48,103 nucleotides of DNA. Source: Candidatus Aminicenantota bacterium. Lineage in GTDB: Bacteria; Acidobacteriota; Aminicenantia; JAMOAD01. The DNA lies in NCBI GenBank assembly GCA_027061995.1, contig JAMOUT010000046.1, positions 1-48,103 of the forward strand, written 5' to 3'. Under the pieces are notes generated by a model. That model was not told the origin of the DNA, searched no databases, and saw only the letters and a program-made list of their open reading frames with translations. Shown in pieces: positions 43,390 through 48,103 of this stretch; the first letter of the stretch is position 1, and every line of letters starts with the position of its first letter. Position numbers and translations under genes: made by a program.

Positions 43390-43836
43390 CTAAAATCCGA
43401 GATCTTTTTTTGGTTTTATAACAGTAAGAATGACAGCTTCAGCCACTATATTTTCATCTACTTTTGCCACTCCCTCTATTTTCGCAATACCTCTTCTAAA
43501 AGAGAGTATTTTTACCTCTAAGAACAGAGTATCACCCGGAAGAACCGGTTTTCTGAATTTTGCTTTTTCTATTCCCGCGAAAAAAGTAACATTATTCTTT
43601 TTTTCTATATCATACCTGCTTAATAAAGACAAACCGCCGGCCTGAGCAAGTGCCTCTATTATCAAAACTCCCGGCATTATGGGCATATCGGGAAAATGTC
43701 CCTGAAAAAAAGGCTCATTATGGGAAACATTTTTAATAGCTACAAATTTATCTTCGCTATCCTCTATTATTTTATCAACAAGAAGAAAAGGGTATCTATG
43801 AGGCAATAACTCTAATATTTTATATCTATCCTTCAT
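43390..43836 (-). CDS. fabZ: (3R)-hydroxyacyl-ACP dehydratase FabZ
   Basis: Hot-dog-fold dehydratase of fatty-acid elongation. The catalytic His lies in QGHFPDMPIMPGV and the Glu in IEALAQAGG; LPHRYPFLLVD opens the protein. Length (148) is standard. It sits between ompH and lpxA, as in many Proteobacteria, where lpxD is usually also present but is missing here. It competes with LpxA for hydroxyacyl-ACP, which explains the shared operon. Confidence 0.96.
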   Translation of the reverse strand: MKDRYKILELLPHRYPFLLVDKIIEDSEDKFVAIKNVSHNEPFFQGHFPDMPIMPGVLIIEALAQAGGLSLLSRYDIEKKNNVTFFAGIEKAKFRKPVLPGDTLFLEVKILSFRRGIAKIEGVAKVDENIVAEAVILTVIKPKKDLGF

Positions 43837-43854
43837 AATAATAAAAAATTGCTA

Positions 43855-44409
43855 TTATTTCTTTGTCTTTGATGCTAATTTTGATTTATTGTATCTTTGA
43901 ATAACTTCATCGGTAATATCTATCGATTTATCCATATCAACTATCCCTGCTCTTGTTACATCAAAAATAATAGCTATTTTTTTCTCTTGTCTTATTTTTT
44001 TAATTATGGGCTCTAACTCTTTTTGAACTTTACCCAATAATTGTTTGCTTTGGAACTGCATATCCATCTGAGCGTTTTTATATTCCTGTTGTAAAGTTGC
44101 TTTTTTAGCATCAATCTTTTTTTGAAGATTAATTCTCGCTTGCTCACTCATAGTTAATCCTTGAGTTTGTAATTTGTTTTGAAGTGTTGATAATTCTCTT
44201 TTCAATCTGGTTAATTTGTTTTGTTTTGCTTTTTGAAGATTATCAAGCTTTTTCATAACTTTTTGCCCTGCTATTGATTTTTGGAGCACTTTCTGGGGGT
44301 TGATAACAGCGATTTTCTGACCATTGTTTGATTGTGCATAAAAAATTGTCGTGCCTGCAATAATCATCACCATAACCATTGTTAATGTTAATATTCTTTT
44401 TTTCATCAT
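43855..44409 (-). CDS. OmpH/Skp-family periplasmic chaperone
   Basis: Signal peptide (residues about 5-24, ending FYAQS), then KIAVINPQKVLQKS, the start of the Skp body, a long coiled coil of about 90 residues (QKAKQNKLTRLKREL region) and the closing IAIIFDVTRAGIVDMDKSIDIT strand. Skp trimers hold unfolded outer-membrane proteins for BamA. It lies 31 nt downstream of bamA, the usual arrangement. An aataggaggaatag site precedes two adjacent ATG codons; the first is taken as the start. Confidence 0.92.
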   Translation of the reverse strand: MMKKRILTLTMVMVMIIAGTTIFYAQSNNGQKIAVINPQKVLQKSIAGQKVMKKLDNLQKAKQNKLTRLKRELSTLQNKLQTQGLTMSEQARINLQKKIDAKKATLQQEYKNAQMDMQFQSKQLLGKVQKELEPIIKKIRQEKKIAIIFDVTRAGIVDMDKSIDITDEVIQRYNKSKLASKTKK

Positions 44410-44440
44410 CTATTCCTCCTATTATTTTTCTATGTAATCA

Positions 44441-46762
44441 TTAAAAAGTTGTTCCAACACCAAATCTCATCTGAAAGTGGTTATCTTCCTCCCTTAATAC
44501 ACGGGGATTATAAGCGAATATTAATCTGAAAGGAACATTGAGAGCGGGGATAAATATTCTGAACTCAACACCGAGCGAGGAATACATATCTTTCAGACTT
44601 GCGGAAATACCGGGCCCCCAAGTATTTGCATGATCGGCAAAAAGAATGAGACTGAGAGGCATTTGGGCCCCGAGCGGGATTTTATATTCAAAATTAAATT
44701 GAAGCAGTTTATCACCTCCTACGACATATCCGTTTTTATCCTTAGGGGCAATCCGATAAACCTCAAATCCTCTGACACTCATCTCACCACCAATATAAAA
44801 TCTTTCATAAAACGGAATCTCTTTATCATCGAGGGATTTAATAAAACTTCCTTCAAAATGTATCCCTACGGTGTGTTTTTTTGCTATTCCTTTAAAATAC
44901 TTTGTAAATAAAAAGCGAGGTTTTATAAGACTATAATCCCCCCCAAGAAATTTTCCGGAAAATTTTAAACTGAACCCATACATAACACCGGAGGTAGGAT
45001 CAAGTGGAGAATCAACAGTTGAATAATATAAATTAGGCATAATGCTTGAGAAGGTTCTTTCTCCCATTTGGTAATAGTAATAATAGTAGGGATTTATGGA
45101 ATTGAAAAAATTACTTATTTCATTAACCTTGATTTTTTCGTATGAGTATGTCAAATTGAGATTAAGATATCTGTATAATCTTGCAAAAACAGATAAACTT
45201 ACCCCTTTGGTTTGTTGGTCAAACAGTCCCGGATAAACCATTGATTTATTAAAGACACTAAATCCGAGAGACATGGGCAAATCAAAAACATAAGGTTCGG
45301 TAAAACCAAAACTATAATTTTTTGTTCTTGAGCCATACATCATCATAACACTTAATTTTTCGCCCGCGCCCATAAAATTGGATGTCGAATAAGAGAACAT
45401 TATAAAGGTTCCTTCATAACCACTGTATCCGCCACTGAATTGAAACATATTTCTTCCGAGTTCTTCGACCTTAACTCCTATATCTATTTGGGTGGGATCT
45501 TTAGGATCCGGTTTGACATCGGGCATCTCTTTTATATCAACAAGTCCGAGTTGTTTCATCCTCCTTAAACTCTGTTTGAAAAATTCCAACCTGAATACAT
45601 CCCCTTCTCTGAGAAAAAACTCTCTTCTTAATACAAAATCCTTTGTATATGTATTTCCTTTAAATGTTAAAAATCTTAAATAAGCTCTTTTATTTTCCTG
45701 AACATTGATTGTGATATTAACCCTCTTGTGAGCAGGGTCAAGCTGTTCCGAAGGAGCTACCTGACAATAAAAATACCCTCTGTTCCCGTAAATATCCTGA
45801 ACATCCTTTATTCCGTCATTTCTTTTCTTTAAACTATACCATTGCCCTTTTTTAAACTTTAAGATAGCTTTTATTACCGGGGTAGGCAAAATTTTATTAC
45901 CCTCCACCTTAATTTCCCCTATCTTATAACGAACCCCCTCTTCAATAGGTATGGTTATATTAACCATCTTTCTCTTTCGAAAAAAGATATCCCTTTTAAA
46001 TACATATTTAAACAAAGGATTCCCCGTCTTAACTTCGAGATACCCTTTGTTATAGTATGCTTCTTTAATATTCTCAAGGGCTTTTGATAATTTTTCTTTT
46101 GAAAAAGTATCTTTTGAAAAGATGGAAAATATTAAGGAGTGTTCCCTTTGTTCTTTTAATTTCCATTTTAAAAGAAAAGAGGGAATTGCTTTATTTCCCG
46201 TAAAAACGATTTTATTTATTTTTATACTCAATCCCCTGTTAACATAAATATCAATTGTAACATTTTTTTTATCTTTACTATATTTGGTTTCATATCTGAC
46301 TTCGGAATCATCATAATTTTTCTCTTTCAGATAAGCTTTTATCTCTCTAACAGCCGATTTTAATCTATATTCATCATAGTATGAATAAGGGAGAATTTTT
46401 AAATTTTTTTCATCAAGGTGTTTATTTATATCTTTCTCTTTTATCCCTTTTGTAATAAAATTGATTGCCTTAACAATAGGTTTCTCCTTAACAATTAAAG
46501 TTAACTCCACCCCTTTAAGGCTATCGGTTTTTTTTATCTCAATATAATCGAAAAAACCGGTTTCCCACAATCTTTTTATACTTGAATCAATTTTTCTCAT
46601 ATCATACCTACTACCCTTTGAAAAATCCAAATAATAGGTTATTGTCTCAATAGAAGTTCTCTCATTTCCCACGATCTTAAGAGAAGTTATTGTTTCGGAG
46701 AACAGAAAAGGGGAACTAACTAAAACTATTATTATCAATGACAAAAAAAACTTTTTCTTCAT
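44441..46762 (-). CDS. bamA: Outer-membrane protein assembly factor BamA (Omp85)
   Basis: Inserts beta-barrel proteins into the outer membrane. Signal peptide (residues 3-22), five POTRA domains (about 24-430, with repeated G-N-x-x-x-x patterns such as IVGNERTS, VFTGNKAIP, VEGNKILP, FKGNTYTK) and a C-terminal 16-strand barrel (about 430-773) with the loop-6 motif VRGFE and a terminal Phe (GVGTTF). Length (773) is close to E. coli BamA (810). A gaggtaaaaa site follows a good promoter. It is the first gene of the operon bamA-ompH-fabZ-lpxA-lpxI-Gfo/Idh-hydrolase-tonB. Confidence 0.95.
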   Translation of the reverse strand: MKKKFFLSLIIIVLVSSPFLFSETITSLKIVGNERTSIETITYYLDFSKGSRYDMRKIDSSIKRLWETGFFDYIEIKKTDSLKGVELTLIVKEKPIVKAINFITKGIKEKDINKHLDEKNLKILPYSYYDEYRLKSAVREIKAYLKEKNYDDSEVRYETKYSKDKKNVTIDIYVNRGLSIKINKIVFTGNKAIPSFLLKWKLKEQREHSLIFSIFSKDTFSKEKLSKALENIKEAYYNKGYLEVKTGNPLFKYVFKRDIFFRKRKMVNITIPIEEGVRYKIGEIKVEGNKILPTPVIKAILKFKKGQWYSLKKRNDGIKDVQDIYGNRGYFYCQVAPSEQLDPAHKRVNITINVQENKRAYLRFLTFKGNTYTKDFVLRREFFLREGDVFRLEFFKQSLRRMKQLGLVDIKEMPDVKPDPKDPTQIDIGVKVEELGRNMFQFSGGYSGYEGTFIMFSYSTSNFMGAGEKLSVMMMYGSRTKNYSFGFTEPYVFDLPMSLGFSVFNKSMVYPGLFDQQTKGVSLSVFARLYRYLNLNLTYSYEKIKVNEISNFFNSINPYYYYYYQMGERTFSSIMPNLYYSTVDSPLDPTSGVMYGFSLKFSGKFLGGDYSLIKPRFLFTKYFKGIAKKHTVGIHFEGSFIKSLDDKEIPFYERFYIGGEMSVRGFEVYRIAPKDKNGYVVGGDKLLQFNFEYKIPLGAQMPLSLILFADHANTWGPGISASLKDMYSSLGVEFRIFIPALNVPFRLIFAYNPRVLREEDNHFQMRFGVGTTF

Positions 46763-46786
46763 TTTTTACCTCATAATAAATGTTAT

Positions 46787-46815
46787 ATTATATATCATAA
46801 AAAAAAGAAATACAA
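46787..46815 (-). promoter_or_regulatory. Promoter of the bamA operon
   Basis: On the minus strand TTGTAT (46815-46810), a 17-nt spacer and consensus TATAAT (46792-46787), about 25 nt before the bamA ATG. It lies in the 155-nt gap to the next minus-strand gene. Confidence 0.55.
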
Positions 46816-46917
46816 AAGAACCTGTTTTCCTTTGATCCTCGAAAAAAAGACGGGCAATCAGTAAAGGACATTGTAAAATACGGTATTTTTCCTTGCAAAA
46901 GAGAAAAACTTAATTAT

Positions 46918-47781
46918 CTATTTTATCTCTTCTCCCGTAGGATACTTTAGGATTACACCCTCAGGGACCTCATACACCTTTTTCCAACCGCCGTATCTTT
47001 CCACCACGGCTGGTGATGTCAGGGGATGCTTTTTCCCGTTCTGAATCAGATAAACCGGTCTGTCGGCTCTTTTTGATTTTTCAATAATCATCTTTCCTTC
47101 AAAAGTATATTTTATTTTCTCCCCTTCGGGTATTGAAGCAAGTGTTTTCAATGATATTTTTCTCAAAAGTTTCCACGGATCTTTTTTTCTTCTTGTAAAA
47201 TATGTGTAAGCGAAGATACTCTCAAGATCGGAAAAAGCTCTCTTTTCATATTTCCCGACCGCAACCCTTCTAATCAGATAAACAGTATCTCCCGAACCTT
47301 TTACATAGTATCCGTTTAAATAAGCAAGATTCCGAGAAGAACCCCAAGAAGAAAACTCCCTTTCCATATCATTTAAAATATATTCAGCCTCTCTCAATTC
47401 ATAAGGACTTATACGAAGGGAATACATATCCTCCTTTAATTGATAAAAATAATCGGCAACATATTTAAAAGCATTGTAAAGATTGGTGGTTAAATAATCT
47501 CTCATATAAAAAGATTCACTTTCCGCAACAAGCTTCCCGAACAAATTAACGGATGCTATAAAACTTTCCGAGCTGAAAAGAACTTTCTGCTCTCTTTCGG
47601 AAATTCTCCCGTCCCAACCTTTAAAATGTTCATAACTTTTTTGTGCTATTATTATAGCTTTCGAGTGAAGTTCTCCGTTTAATTTTAATATATCCTCTTT
47701 GATATAAGAGGGGATATAGCTAAAAAGATTAACCATTCCTAAAACACCCATTATAATGGATATTAATATGATTTTCCTCAT
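46918..47781 (-). CDS. Exported protein of unknown function
   Basis: Signal peptide or N-terminal membrane anchor (KIILISIIMGVLGMVNLFSY). The middle is helical with no recognised motif (residues about 25-200). The C-terminal 50 residues, VYLIQNGKKHPLTSPAVVERYGG to the end, look like a small domain found at the ends of several surface proteins (PVYLI-NGKK-x-I pattern), which I recognise only loosely. I chose the ATG at 47781, with a ggaggc site; an ATG 10 codons earlier is less likely. The leader of about 95 nt contains GC-rich hairpins related to the repeats beyond. Function unknown. Confidence 0.7.
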   Translation of the reverse strand: MRKIILISIIMGVLGMVNLFSYIPSYIKEDILKLNGELHSKAIIIAQKSYEHFKGWDGRISEREQKVLFSSESFIASVNLFGKLVAESESFYMRDYLTTNLYNAFKYVADYFYQLKEDMYSLRISPYELREAEYILNDMEREFSSWGSSRNLAYLNGYYVKGSGDTVYLIRRVAVGKYEKRAFSDLESIFAYTYFTRRKKDPWKLLRKISLKTLASIPEGEKIKYTFEGKMIIEKSKRADRPVYLIQNGKKHPLTSPAVVERYGGWKKVYEVPEGVILKYPTGEEIK

Positions 47782-47817
47782 TTTTGCCTCCTTTATAAAG
47801 CCTCGAAGCATAAAGCC

Positions 47818-47835
47818 AAGAGCCTCAAAGCTCTT
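47818..47835. repeat. Short hairpin in the leader of the exported-protein gene
   Basis: AAGAGC and GCTCTT pair around a 6-nt loop. On the plus strand it is followed by T's; on the minus strand it lies within the 5' leader of the gene at 46918-47781. It shares the GCCTCGAAGC-type words with the repeats at 47917 and beyond. Confidence 0.45.
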
Positions 47836-47876
47836 TTTAAATACATCCGCATAAGATGAGTGCTTTATTAATATAA

Positions 47877-47905
47877 TTTATACAATATTAAAGAGATTTT
47901 TGCAA
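47877..47905 (-). promoter_or_regulatory. Promoter of the exported-protein gene
   Basis: On the minus strand TTGCAA (47905-47900), a 17-nt spacer and TATAAA (47882-47877), leaving a leader of about 95 nt. Confidence 0.5.
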
Positions 47906-47930
47906 GAGATTAAAAAAAGCCTCCAAGCTT

Positions 47931-48064
47931 CGGAGCTTCGGAGCCTCGGAGCTATTTTAAATCGTGCAAACTTTTGCAAAAGCTTTAAGAAAAGCCTCGG
48001 AGCTTCGGAGCCTCGAAGCTATTTAAAATCATGCAAACTTTTGCAAAAGCTTTAGAGCTTCATG
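47931..48064. repeat. 67-bp tandem repeat, two copies, GC-rich part
   Basis: Two direct copies of about 67 bp (47931-47997 and 47998-48064) with a few substitutions and one-base shifts. Each starts with CGGAGCTTCGGAGCCTCGG, an imperfect dyad, and ends with GCAAACTTTTGCAAAAGCTTT. A partial copy (AAGCCTCCAAGCTT) precedes them from 47917. The array runs to the edge of the window, so its full length is unknown. Confidence 0.75.
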
Positions 48065-48103
48065 GCTTTGATAGCTTTAAGCCCCAATAGCTGCCTTAGA
48101 GAT

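Noticed and set aside
1-48103. Prophage, insertion sequence, integrase, CRISPR array or rRNA
   Set aside because: No integrase, intact transposase, regularly spaced repeats or rRNA sequence was found; the only repeats are the short ones listed.

Overview
The window is AT-rich chromosomal DNA from a diderm, probably anaerobic bacterium. Diderm: it carries BamA, an OmpH/Skp chaperone, LpxA, LpxI, a TonB-type protein and an outer-membrane-barrel-like protein. Anaerobic or fermentative: it carries a tungsten-type aldehyde:ferredoxin oxidoreductase with a MoaD/ThiS-like partner, and a carbamate kinase. I cannot name the lineage; the mix (paired DUF507 genes, archaeal-like M20 peptidase, tricorn protease homologue) would suit an uncultured candidate phylum. 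Genes are tightly packed. I see no intact prophage, insertion sequence, integrase or CRISPR array.

Layout. 1-4.9 kb (+): the end of an unknown gene, an exported tricorn-type protease, and a DHH-like protein whose motifs occur in an unusual order. 4.9-10.7 kb (-): a type IV pilin-like gene followed by two O-antigen ligase/polymerase-like membrane proteins and a TMTC-like GT-C protein, the last three with (or apparently with) TPR-type tails. This looks like a surface or pilin glycosylation locus. One of its genes is broken at a run of ten A, and a strong terminator lies at the pilin/ligase junction. 10.9-13.7 kb (-): leucyl aminopeptidase, an orphan FlhB-C-terminus-like protein, a YdjM-like membrane protein and a lipoprotein. 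13.8-15.2 kb (+): a Spy/CpxP-like protein and two DUF507 genes. 15.2-23.9 kb (+): tRNA-Leu(UAG), then tig-clpP-clpX-lon-engB-rho, a conserved protein-quality-control operon, then carbamate kinase.

24.4-28.9 kb (-): cold-shock protein, then folD and an M20 peptidase, then a serine-biosynthesis pair (class V aminotransferase and phosphoglycerate dehydrogenase). 29.1-34.5 kb (+): a barrel-like outer membrane protein and a four-gene envelope operon (coiled-coil protein, GT4 glycosyltransferase, propeller-transglutaminase, AMIN-amidase). 34.7-36.7 kb (-): aldehyde ferredoxin oxidoreductase and its small MoaD/ThiS partner. 37.2-38.8 kb: a decayed regulator fragment and a serine-hydrolase lipoprotein. 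38.8-46.8 kb (-): bamA-ompH-fabZ-lpxA-lpxI-Gfo/Idh-serine hydrolase-tonB, a lipid A and outer-membrane assembly operon without lpxD. 46.9-48.1 kb: an exported protein of unknown function, with GC-rich repeats in and beyond its leader.

The points most worth follow-up are the pilin/TPR-glycosyltransferase locus with its homopolymer frameshift and embedded terminator; three genes whose start codon lies exactly 5 nt after a good -10 box, suggesting leaderless mRNAs; the permuted DHH protein; the lpxA/lpxI/Gfo-Idh arrangement hinting at amide-linked lipid A; and the trigger factor with Lys-rich tails at both ends.
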